From the NCBI GenBank assembly GCA_947627085.1, contig CANQUO010000088.1, positions 1 to 8,491 of the forward strand: DNA of 8,491 bases, read 5' to 3'. Positions 1 to 6,063 of the stretch are shown piece by piece. The number at the start of each line of letters is the position of its first letter. Position 1 is the stretch's first letter. Source of the stretch: an uncultured Oscillospiraceae bacterium (GTDB lineage: Bacteria > Bacillota > Clostridia > Oscillospirales > Oscillospiraceae). The notes beneath the pieces are model-generated. The model was not told the DNA's origin. It saw only the letters and a list, made by a program, of their open reading frames with translations, and did no database searches. Made by a program: the position numbers and the translations under genes.

Positions 1-160
1 TAGATTCGGCCCACCCTGGCCATCGCTACGCTCGGCCACCCCTCCCAAGGGGAGGGGCTGAACCTCGGTGATTCCAGGCTCCCCTTTAGCAAGGGGAGTC
101 TAGGTTGCGCGGAGTTCCGCCCCTCCCTCTGGGAGGGGGTAGGGGGTGGGTCGAGGCAGA
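1..160. repeat. GC-rich 160-bp repeat unit, copy 1
   Basis: This is the first of two head-to-tail units with a period of exactly 160 bp. Over 154 aligned positions the two copies differ at only five (78/238, 92/252, 99/259, 140/300, 151/311) with no indels. The unit is packed with hairpins: arms 39-46/50-57 (CCCCTCCC/GGGAGGGG), arms 79-86/91-98 (CTCCCCTT/AAGGGGAG, 4-nt loop), arms 109-113/116-120 (GCGGA/TCCGC) and arms 120-127/131-138 (the same arm sequence as the first hairpin). The terminal inverted repeat of copy 2 is degraded here: positions 151, 155 and 156 do not match. No reading frame with recognisable protein content is present. The array may continue upstream, because the window begins exactly at a unit boundary. 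The likely nature is a non-autonomous MITE-like or REP-like intergenic element, which is inferred from structure only. Confidence 0.85.
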
Positions 161-316
161 TAGATTCGGCCCACCCTGGCCATCGCTACGCTCGGCCACC
201 CCTCCCAAGGGGAGGGGCTGAACCTCGGTGATTCCAGCCTCCCCTTTAGCAGGGGGAGCCTAGGTTGCGCGGAGTTCCGCCCCTCCCTCTGGGAGGGGGC
301 AGGGGGTGGGCCGAAT
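161..316. repeat. GC-rich repeat unit, copy 2, with intact inverted ends
   Basis: This is the second copy of the 160-bp unit. Here the outer ends are a perfect 13-bp inverted repeat, ATTCGGCCCACCC at 164-176 against GGGTGGGCCGAAT at 304-316, so the core element is about 153 bp. Similarity to copy 1 stops at about 314. The same internal hairpins are present at +160. One arm pair (239-246/251-258) now carries a G-T wobble, so pairing is kept despite a base change. No target-site duplication is obvious in the flanks. The element is non-coding; a MITE or REP family identity is inferred. Confidence 0.82.
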
Positions 317-464
317 TTCCCACCGCACTTCCAATCATCCTACTCCCTTTTTGGGAAAGGGGGGAAGAGAACAAGGTCGCGGTCTGCGGGCGGGGCGGGA
401 TTCCTTCGTTCCGCGCGGGGACGAGTTACTTCCGGCAAATACGCTTTCCGGCAAATTCGTTGCC
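317..464. other. Gene-free intergenic stretch upstream of the carboxypeptidase
   Basis: No convincing gene is seen here. A short 67-codon frame at 265-468 starts inside the repeat and has a low-complexity, Gly/Pro-rich product with no domain, so it is treated as spurious. A weak hairpin is present (arms 345-350/356-361, CCCTTT/AAAGGG). An 11-bp direct repeat, TTCCGGCAAAT, occurs at 430-440 and 446-456, just upstream of the promoter -35 box. It may be an operator or simply chance. Confidence 0.5.
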
Positions 465-493
465 TTGACAATCGAATTTTTGTGATGTAATAT
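465..493 (+). promoter_or_regulatory. Consensus sigma-A promoter for the carboxypeptidase gene
   Basis: A perfect -35 box TTGACA (465-470) is followed by a 17-nt spacer and a -10 box TAATAT (488-493). The start codon lies 42 nt beyond the -10 box and is preceded by AAAAGGAG at 518-525. The base composition turns sharply AT-rich here compared with both flanks, as expected for a real promoter. Expression by the housekeeping sigma factor is inferred. Confidence 0.85.
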
Positions 494-535
494 TTAAAAT
501 GTTGCAAAATTCACCGCAAAAGGAGCGAATCTCCC

Positions 536-1948
536 ATGAGACGTCATTTTTCGAAGGCCATATGCGTACTGCTGGCGGTCGTTTTGGTACTGCCGCTCCT
601 GCCCTCATCCACGGCCGGCGCCCTGGAGCCCCCGCGCATAACCGCCCCCGCCGCCGTGGTCATGGACTACGACACCGGGGCCATCATCTACGCCAAGGAC
701 CCGGACACCCTTCGCGTCCCGGCCTCGATGACAAAGGTCATGACGGCCTACATAGTCTATGAGGAGCTGGACCGGGGCACCATCACCATGGGCACCCCCG
801 TCCCCATCAGCGACCACGTGGCCAAGATATCCCGGGACAATGTGAACTATCAGATGTGCGTGCCCTTGCCATATAACGGCACGGTCCCCGTGGGCACCCT
901 TTTGAAGCTTATGCTCATCTACTCCGCCTCGGCCAGCGCCGTGGCTCTGGCCGAGTACATATCCGGCACCGAGGAGAAATTCGTGGAGCGCATGAACGAG
1001 ACCGCCTCCCGGCTCGGCCTCAACGCCCACTATATAAACACCCACGGCCACAAGCTCAACTATATAACCGCCCGCTCCCAGGCCATGCTCACAAGGCTCT
1101 TCATCCAGAACTATCCCCAGGTCCTGGACATCACCTCCTTAAACTCCGTGACCTTTGAGGGGAAGGAATACAGGACCACGAATTACCTTCTCCCCGGCGA
1201 GAAATACGCCTACGAGGGGACGGACGGCTTCAAGACCGGCAACATAAACGCCGCCGGCTTCTGTCAGACCGTCACCGCCGTGAGAAACGGCCGCCGTCTC
1301 ATATCCGTGGTGATGCACTCATCCTCCGGCGACACCAGGGCCACGGACAGCGTAAAGCTTCTTGACTACGGCTTCGGGCTCCTGTCGGAGCTTGGCCTCT
1401 CCGGCTCCTATCTTGACGTCTCCGGCCACTGGGCGGAGGACGCCATCGAGGACCTTCACAACCGGGGCGTGGAGCTCCACGCCGGCGATATCCTCTACCG
1501 CCCGGACGAGGATGTGACCAGGGCCGAATTCATCGCCATGCTCTACACCGCCCTTGAAATAACCGGCAAGCTCCCTGAAAGCGTGCCCCACCCCGGCGAG
1601 AGCGCCTCACGGCCCTTTGACGACATAGCCGGGTGTTGGGCCAGGGATTACATCGTCCACGCCTGGGACAGGGGCATCGCCGACGGCACCGGCAACGGCC
1701 GCTTCTCCCCGGACAGCTACATCACCCGCCAGCAGATAATGGTGCTGCTTGACCGGGTGCTGGACCTGCCCGACAAGAACGGCCTCAACTTCTCCGACAC
1801 CGGCTCCATCGCCTTCTGGGCGCTGGAGGCCTGCGCCAGGGTCACCGCCGCGGGGCTTTTCCAGGGCGTCAACGGACGACTCGACCCCGCCGGACACACC
1901 ACCCGCGCCCAGGCCGCCCAGATAGTCTCCCGGCTCATGGAGATGTGA
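536..1948 (+). CDS. dacF: D-alanyl-D-alanine carboxypeptidase (peptidase S11) with three C-terminal SLH repeats
   Basis: This 470-residue secreted penicillin-binding protein would remove the terminal D-Ala from peptidoglycan pentapeptides and so limit cross-linking. ATG at 536 has AAAAGGAG 10 nt upstream. A signal peptide is clear: basic RRHFSK, a hydrophobic core at about 9-22, and a likely cleavage site after A-G-A at 27-29. The S11 catalytic domain runs from about 35 to 285. The catalytic S-M-T-K is at 64-67 and the K-T-G triad at 233-235. The position of the SxN motif reads S130-A131-S132, so the usual Asn is Ser. Instead of the PBP5-type C-terminal domain, the protein passes directly into three SLH repeats (about 294-340, 361-409 and 419-469), with TRAE, TRQQ and TRAQ cores. 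SLH domains normally bind pyruvylated secondary cell-wall polymer, so wall anchoring is inferred. The family assignment is firm. The symbol dacF is used at family level only, and whether the enzyme is fully active is uncertain. Confidence 0.92.
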   Translation: MRRHFSKAICVLLAVVLVLPLLPSSTAGALEPPRITAPAAVVMDYDTGAIIYAKDPDTLRVPASMTKVMTAYIVYEELDRGTITMGTPVPISDHVAKISRDNVNYQMCVPLPYNGTVPVGTLLKLMLIYSASASAVALAEYISGTEEKFVERMNETASRLGLNAHYINTHGHKLNYITARSQAMLTRLFIQNYPQVLDITSLNSVTFEGKEYRTTNYLLPGEKYAYEGTDGFKTGNINAAGFCQTVTAVRNGRRLISVVMHSSSGDTRATDSVKLLDYGFGLLSELGLSGSYLDVSGHWAEDAIEDLHNRGVELHAGDILYRPDEDVTRAEFIAMLYTALEITGKLPESVPHPGESASRPFDDIAGCWARDYIVHAWDRGIADGTGNGRFSPDSYITRQQIMVLLDRVLDLPDKNGLNFSDTGSIAFWALEACARVTAAGLFQGVNGRLDPAGHTTRAQAAQIVSRLMEM

Positions 1949-1976
1949 TACGACATGGGAATTTTTTCTTCCGCTA

Positions 1977-2005
1977 TTGTAAAACTTCTCCGCTCAGTGT
2001 ATAAT
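1977..2005 (+). promoter_or_regulatory. Sigma-A-type promoter for the aquaporin gene
   Basis: A -35 box TTGTAA (1977-1982), a 17-nt spacer and a perfect -10 box TATAAT (2000-2005) lie between the carboxypeptidase stop codon and the aquaporin start. The aquaporin is therefore probably transcribed on its own rather than only by readthrough. No clear intrinsic terminator is seen after the carboxypeptidase: the T-run at about 1962-1967 lacks a good stem in front of it. Confidence 0.8.
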
Positions 2006-2052
2006 ACCAATGTCCAAGACCCTCATCTGAATTTCAAAAGGGAGTGTTTATC

Positions 2053-2700
2053 TTGAAAAAGTACCTCGCCGAGTTTATCGGCACCTTCGTTCTGGTGTTC
2101 TTCGCCTGCGGAACCGCCGCCGTGGTGGGCGTGTCCGGTGTGGGCTATCTGCTGACGGCTCTGGCCTTTGGCCTTGTTATCGTGGCAATGGCCTACTCCA
2201 TCGGCAACATCTCCGGTTGTCACATAAACCCCGCCGTCTCCATAGCGATGCTGGTCTCCGGCAAGATGACCGTCCGCGACTTCATCGGCTACGTGGCCGC
2301 CCAGTTCCTTGGGGCCGTCCTCGGCGCCGCCGTCCTGTCCACCTTCGTAGGCGGGGATTCTGCCCTTGGGGCCAACGCCCTTTATAACGGTGAAATACTC
2401 TCAAGCTTTGTTATCGAGGTCATTTTGACCTTCGTCTTTGTCCTCGCCATTCTGGGCGTCACCAGCAAGCTTGAAAATTCCTCCGTCTCCGGCATCGTCA
2501 TCGGCCTAACCCTGACGCTCGTGCACATATTGGGCATCTCCTTCACCGGCACCTCCGTCAACCCCGCCCGGAGCTTCGGCCCCGCCCTCTTCGCCGGCGG
2601 CGACTACCTGAAGGACGTGTGGGTGTTCATCCTTGCCCCCCTTGTGGGCGGAGTTTTAGCCGCGCTGTGCTACAAATTCCTCACCGGCGAGGATAAATAA
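2053..2700 (+). CDS. aqpZ: AqpZ-type aquaporin (MIP family water channel)
   Basis: This 215-residue membrane channel should conduct water passively across the cytoplasmic membrane. I place the start at TTG 2053. A strong AAAGGGAG (2037-2044) lies 8 nt upstream, whereas the alternative GTG at 2044 overlaps that ribosome-binding site. Six hydrophobic segments are evident at about 4-24, 30-52, 78-100, 115-137, 143-165 and 190-208. Two NPA half-helices are present: N59-P60-A61 and N170-P171-A172, followed by R173. By alignment from memory with E. coli AqpZ, the aromatic/arginine selectivity filter is F39, H158, T167 and R173. This matches the water-specific pattern (F43, H174, T183, R189) rather than the glycerol facilitator pattern. 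The length is slightly under the usual 230 or so residues. It has its own promoter and is convergent with ypeB. The family is firm and water specificity is a well-supported inference. Confidence 0.93.
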   Translation: MKKYLAEFIGTFVLVFFACGTAAVVGVSGVGYLLTALAFGLVIVAMAYSIGNISGCHINPAVSIAMLVSGKMTVRDFIGYVAAQFLGAVLGAAVLSTFVGGDSALGANALYNGEILSSFVIEVILTFVFVLAILGVTSKLENSSVSGIVIGLTLTLVHILGISFTGTSVNPARSFGPALFAGGDYLKDVWVFILAPLVGGVLAALCYKFLTGEDK

Positions 2701-2734
2701 TTATCCGTACATAAGGGGCTTCAGCAACGACCCG

Positions 2735-2771
2735 AAAAAAGGCTCCCCGGCCGGGATGGCCGGGGAGCCTT
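2735..2771 (-). terminator. Strong intrinsic terminator on the minus strand, between convergent genes
   Basis: A perfect 14-bp GC-rich stem (2739-2752 with 2758-2771) has a 5-nt loop. Read on the minus strand, the stem is followed directly by six T residues (the A-run at 2735-2740), which is the classic rho-independent form. On the plus strand only two T's follow, so it may still slow transcription coming from the aquaporin gene. It best serves transcripts arriving from ypeB, although the MITE-like element now sits between them. Confidence 0.82.
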
Positions 2772-3013
2772 AGACTGTCGAAAAAGGCCTGCGGCCTTTT
2801 CCGACAAAGGGGAACGTGCGGGAAACAGCGCGTGAATTTTGCGAAATTCACGTGCAATTTCCCTGCTGTCGCCCTGCGCGCGCCCCGTAGGGGCACACTT
2901 GGACGACAAAAGGGATTTTTTCCGACGTACATGCCGCCGGAAAAAATATTGAATTTGAGTTTTTTGACAAACTGAGGCTGTCGACAAAGGCCTTTGGCCT
3001 TTGTCGACAGTCT
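2772..3013. mobile_element. MITE-like element, 242 bp, with 18-bp terminal inverted repeats
   Basis: The outer ends form an inverted repeat that matches at 17 of 18 positions: AGACTGTCGAAAAAGGCC at 2772-2789 against the reverse complement of 2996-3013, which has C in place of one A. Each end is itself a hairpin: 2776-2789/2793-2806, with one mismatch, and a perfect 15-bp stem at 2978-2992/2996-3010. Three further stems lie inside. One is 2831-2839/2844-2852, extended by GGGAAA/TTTCCC at 2820-2825/2858-2863. The others are 2882-2886/2890-2894 (GCCCC/GGGGC) and a 10-bp stem at 2915-2924/2938-2947. No credible protein is encoded; frames crossing it are shadows of ypeB. No clear target-site duplication is visible. 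It is read as a non-autonomous transposable element or a structured intergenic repeat. The architecture is seen directly; mobility is inferred. Confidence 0.72.
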
Positions 3014-3016
3014 TTT
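2978..3016 (+). terminator. Possible plus-strand terminator formed by the right end of the MITE-like element
   Basis: A perfect 15-bp stem (CTGTCGACAAAGGCC with its complement) and a TTT loop are followed on the plus strand by TCTTTTATATT. This could stop aquaporin transcripts before they run antisense into ypeB. On the minus strand no T-run follows, so ypeB transcripts would probably pass through it. Confidence 0.5.
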
Positions 3017-4373
3017 ATATTGTGAGGGTCCCGGAGTCGGACTCCAAAAGGAGCAGGATTTTCTCCTCCCGGCCCGTCTCGGCGTTCAGATAGACCAAAG
3101 CGTGCTTGCCCTCGGGGGTCTCGCAGAGGTATTCCTCGCACAGGACCTCGTTTTTGCCGGCGGTGGGGATGAGGGCGGGGCGGTGGGACTTTACCTTGAG
3201 ATACGGGGAGAGGGCGACGGCTCCGGTGTCGAAGGAGGCGGCCCCAAGGGCACGGTCCTGATGGCAGGTGAGGTAGCCCTCGGCCTCCATGCCCACCACA
3301 CGGCCGGTGTCCGAGGCCACGGTGACCTTTATAAGGTCCGGGTAGCATATGACGCCGTCCTGCTCATAGGCGAAGTTTATGACGATCTCGCCGCCGTCGG
3401 AGGTGTGATAGGTGGGGGTCATGTTCTCATAGCCGTGGCGCTCCAAAAACCGCCGGGCGGTGCGGACGGCGTCGGCGGAGCTCAGGTCCCCCTCGTGGGG
3501 CTCACGGACCGTGCCGAAATATATGACCTTGCCGCCGGTTTTGGTGACCTCAACCGTCTCTATCTCACCGCCGCTCTGGTGGGTGACGGTGTAGACGGGC
3601 AGGCGGCCCTCCCGGTAGCCGGAGACGGTGAGATTTTCGCTCTTCACGCCCAGAAGCTCCCCGGCGGATTTTTTGGCGGTCTCCTCGTCCACCTCGGGTA
3701 AGCCCTCCAGGGCCTTCGGGGAGGCGTCGGCGATGTGTTGGGAGAAGGGGCCGTCATAGATGAGACTGGGCATCTCCGGAAGCTCCTCCTCCATGTCCCG
3801 GAAGCTCTTGGCGAAGCCCGTGCCGGTGATGCTGTCCTCGGCGCCGGCTATCTGGCTTTCGGCTTTTTTAAGCTCCTCCACGCTCACGTCGCCGGCAAGG
3901 AGCCGGGCGGTGAGCTCACCGATGGCGTCGGAGACCTGAGCGGCGCTTTGGGAGAGGGTCAGAAGATTTTGCCGCTCCTCCTCGGAAAGCGTATCTCCCC
4001 GGGCCCCACGGCGGGCCAGGGAGAGCATGTAGTCCCCGGTTTTCGCCAAAAAGGCGGCGGTGTGCTCAAGCTCGATGTTCCCGTAGGGCAGGGAGGCGAT
4101 GGCCTGGGAGGCGGCCATGGAGTGGGCGTAGCCCGCGGCGCACAGGTCGCTGACCAGTGACGGTGAGGATGCGCAGAGAGTTTTTTGCAATGTGGCGTCC
4201 AGCCCCTCCACGCAGTCGCCAAGCTCCACAAAGGCGTTGTCGTAGCCCACGGCAAGCTCCCGGCTGAGGGCCGCGCGTTCGGAGTTTGCCCGGGAGAGAA
4301 GACCGGCCATGACCAGCACGGCGGCCAGAGCGTATATTATAACGAGCCTTCCGGCCTTTTTTGTCATATACAT
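3015..4373 (-). CDS. ypeB: Spore germination protein YpeB
   Basis: This 452-residue protein is close in length to Bacillus subtilis YpeB (about 450). In the family, YpeB sits in the spore, stabilises the cortex-lytic enzyme SleB and keeps it inactive until germination. One membrane segment lies at about 9-27, followed by a mainly helical region at about 30-200. The hallmark P-S-L-I-Y-D-G-P-F-S is at 202-211. Three PepSY/YpeB-like units follow at about 235-290, 298-372 and 388-450. The start is ATG 4373 (minus strand), with AAAAGGGG 7 nt upstream. A second ATG two codons later is less well spaced, and the frame open further upstream runs antisense or overlapping into gltX and has no start signal. 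It lies downstream of gltX across a hairpin. No sleB is seen in the window, although the two genes are usually adjacent in bacilli. The presence of YpeB implies an endospore former. The identification is strong. Confidence 0.9.
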   Translation of the reverse strand: MYMTKKAGRLVIIYALAAVLVMAGLLSRANSERAALSRELAVGYDNAFVELGDCVEGLDATLQKTLCASSPSLVSDLCAAGYAHSMAASQAIASLPYGNIELEHTAAFLAKTGDYMLSLARRGARGDTLSEEERQNLLTLSQSAAQVSDAIGELTARLLAGDVSVEELKKAESQIAGAEDSITGTGFAKSFRDMEEELPEMPSLIYDGPFSQHIADASPKALEGLPEVDEETAKKSAGELLGVKSENLTVSGYREGRLPVYTVTHQSGGEIETVEVTKTGGKVIYFGTVREPHEGDLSSADAVRTARRFLERHGYENMTPTYHTSDGGEIVINFAYEQDGVICYPDLIKVTVASDTGRVVGMEAEGYLTCHQDRALGAASFDTGAVALSPYLKVKSHRPALIPTAGKNEVLCEEYLCETPEGKHALVYLNAETGREEKILLLLESDSGTLTI

Positions 4374-4413
4374 AAAAACACCCCTTTTGACCTTATAATA
4401 GGTCCAAAAGGGG
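4374..4413 (-). terminator. Terminator-like hairpin after gltX that contains the ypeB ribosome-binding site
   Basis: Stem arms 4381-4392 and 4401-4413 give 12 paired bases with one bulge (4404) around an 8-nt loop. On the minus strand the stem is followed by TGTTTTT and then the ypeB ATG. The 3' arm contains AAAAGGGG, the ypeB Shine-Dalgarno sequence, so folding would hide it. The same element can therefore end gltX transcription and/or limit ypeB translation. The loop (TATTATAA on the minus strand) resembles a -10 box, but no good -35 partner was found. Confidence 0.7.
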
Positions 4414-4432
4414 CATTTTAATCTCAGAAAAA

Positions 4433-5923
4433 TTATGAAAGCATGGAAATCGCGGCCTTTACGCGCTCGACTGTCCGGGATTTGCCCAATATCCGAGCTA
4501 TCTCCACCGCCCCGCCGGGGGTCACGGCTTTGCCGGTGACGGCTATGCGAAGGGGCCACATTATCTTGGCGTTTTTCACGCCCTCGCTCTCCGCCATGTC
4601 GGTGAGGATCTTGAGGATGGTCTCGTCGTCCCAATTATCCACGGCCTCCAGGGCGGGAAGGAGCTTTTTCAAAGTCTCCAGGGAGCCGGGGATGTCGGTT
4701 TTTGACTTTTTGTGGACGTAGAGCTCCGGGGAGTACTCCGGCACCGCGTCGAAGAAGTCCACCTTCTCCGGGATGTCCGAAAGCCTCTCCGTGCGCTGCT
4801 GTAAAAGTGCGGCGATCTGGGAGACATCAAGGGAGGAATCCTTCACGGCCTTTCGTATCCAGGGCTCCGACACGCTGGCGAAGTCCTCGGCCGGCATGGC
4901 CCGCAGGTACTCGGCGTTAAAGTACGTGAGCTTATTTATGTCGAATACCGCCGGGGACTTGCTGACGCCGTGGATATCAAAGACCTCGGCAAGCTCGGGA
5001 AGGGAGTATATCTCCCGCTCCCCGCCGGGGGACCAGCCCAGAAGGGCCACGTAGTTCACCACCGCCGGGGTGAGATAGCCCGAGGCGATGAGGTCCTCGT
5101 AGCTGGGGTCCCCGTGGCGCTTTGACATTTTCCGCGTGGCGCCGGTCCCGCTGTCCGTGACCATCACGGAGGAGCAGTGGACGTAGGTGGGCACGGGCCA
5201 GCCGAAAGCTTCGTAGAGGAGGTTATATTTGGGGGCGGAGCTTAAATACTCGGCGCCTCTCACAACGTGGGTTATGCCCATCAGGTGGTCGTCGATGACG
5301 TTGGCGAAGTTGTAGGTGGGCAGGCCGTCGGATTTTATGAGAATCTGGTCCTCAAGCTCCTTATTTTCCACAGTTATGTCGCCGTAGACGGCGTCGTGGA
5401 AGGTGGTGGAGCCGGTTTCGGGCATTTTCTGCCTTATGACGCAGCTCTCCCCGGCGGCGGCGCGGCGGTCCGCCTCTTCCCGGGTGAGGGCGCGGCATGG
5501 GTCGGGGCCCCGGTCAAAGTCCCCGGAGTCCTCCTCGGACTCGGTCTTGCCGCAAAAGCACCGGTAGGCGTGGCCCTTTTCAATCAAAAGCTCGGCGTAT
5601 TCCTTGTAAAAGCCCCGCCGCTCGGTCTGGATATAGGGCCCCACGGGGCCGCCCACGTCGGGGCCCTCGTCGTGGTCAAGGCCGCACTCGGCCAAGGTCC
5701 GGTAGATGACGTCAACCGCGCCCTCCACGAATCTTCCCTGGTCGGTGTCCTCGATGCGGAGGATGAATTTTCCACCGGAGTGGCGGGCGATGAGCCAGGT
5801 ATAGAGGGCCGTGCGCAGATTGCCCACGTGCATGTAGCCCGTGGGGCTGGGGGCGAAGCGGGTGCGCACGCCGTCATGAGGTATGCGGGACTCCATATCT
5901 GAAAGCCATTTTGTATCGGGCAT
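4433..5923 (-). CDS. gltX: Glutamyl-tRNA synthetase (class I, GluRS)
   Basis: This 496-residue cytoplasmic enzyme charges tRNA-Glu with glutamate using ATP. The start is ATG 5923 (minus strand), with GGAGGT (5929-5934) 5 nt upstream. An ATG 18 nt further upstream (5941) has no ribosome-binding site. The Rossmann catalytic core opens with R-F-A-P-S-P-T-G at 22-29 and the HIGH-class motif H-V-G-N at 32-35. The second class I motif K-M-S-K-R is at 265-269. Cysteines at 122, 124 and 143 fit the zinc-ribbon region seen in some GluRS. The helical C-terminal anticodon-binding domain covers about 330-496, so the protein is full length. The sequence does not tell me whether it is discriminating or also charges tRNA-Gln for GatCAB. 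It is transcribed from the divergent promoter region and followed by the hairpin before ypeB. Confidence 0.95.
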   Translation of the reverse strand: MPDTKWLSDMESRIPHDGVRTRFAPSPTGYMHVGNLRTALYTWLIARHSGGKFILRIEDTDQGRFVEGAVDVIYRTLAECGLDHDEGPDVGGPVGPYIQTERRGFYKEYAELLIEKGHAYRCFCGKTESEEDSGDFDRGPDPCRALTREEADRRAAAGESCVIRQKMPETGSTTFHDAVYGDITVENKELEDQILIKSDGLPTYNFANVIDDHLMGITHVVRGAEYLSSAPKYNLLYEAFGWPVPTYVHCSSVMVTDSGTGATRKMSKRHGDPSYEDLIASGYLTPAVVNYVALLGWSPGGEREIYSLPELAEVFDIHGVSKSPAVFDINKLTYFNAEYLRAMPAEDFASVSEPWIRKAVKDSSLDVSQIAALLQQRTERLSDIPEKVDFFDAVPEYSPELYVHKKSKTDIPGSLETLKKLLPALEAVDNWDDETILKILTDMAESEGVKNAKIMWPLRIAVTGKAVTPGGAVEIARILGKSRTVERVKAAISMLS

Positions 5924-5952
5924 TGTGTACCTCCAAAACATATGATGGACAT

Positions 5953-5981
5953 AATATATCTTATTTTGATTGGAAATTCAA
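5953..5981 (-). promoter_or_regulatory. Sigma-A-type promoter for gltX
   Basis: On the minus strand, the -35 box TTGAAT (complement of 5976-5981), a 17-nt spacer and the -10 box TATATT (complement of 5953-5958) give a leader of about 23 nt to the gltX ATG. It overlaps by 12 bp the promoter facing the other way. Confidence 0.78.
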
Positions 5982-5998
5982 GAGTATTGTGATATAAT
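5970..5998 (+). promoter_or_regulatory. Extended -10 promoter for the FHA-SEDS/PBP operon
   Basis: A -35 box TTGGAA (5970-5975), a 17-nt spacer, and a perfect -10 box TATAAT (5993-5998) with the extended TGn at 5990-5992. Transcription should start near 6005. That leaves a leader of about 59 nt to the GTG start at 6064. Confidence 0.78.
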
Positions 5999-6063
5999 AC
6001 CACCGATACGCAAACACGATGTCTGATTTTTACGTGCTTTTTAATCGGAAAGGGGGGCTCCGG

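Noticed and set aside
1..316. CRISPR array
   Set aside because: The repeat unit is 160 bp and nearly identical along its whole length, with no short repeat alternating with unique spacers and no cas genes.
265..468. A 67-codon plus-strand frame crossing the repeat and upstream region
   Set aside because: It starts inside the non-coding repeat, has a biased Gly/Pro/Arg product without a domain, has no ribosome-binding site, and runs through the direct repeat and promoter -35 box.
2848..3348. A 166-codon minus-strand frame across the MITE-like element
   Set aside because: It is the out-of-frame shadow of the 3' end of ypeB extended through the structured repeat; the product is low-complexity and has no start signal.
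4393..4400. A sporulation or sigma-A -10 box for ypeB in the hairpin loop
   Set aside because: TATTATAA on the minus strand looks like a -10 box, but no convincing -35 sequence is present 16-18 nt upstream, so it is not listed as a promoter.
6019..6063. ATG 6019 as the start of the FHA-SEDS protein
   Set aside because: It lies about 14 nt after the predicted transcription start and lacks a ribosome-binding site, while GTG 6064 has a strong one 6 nt upstream.
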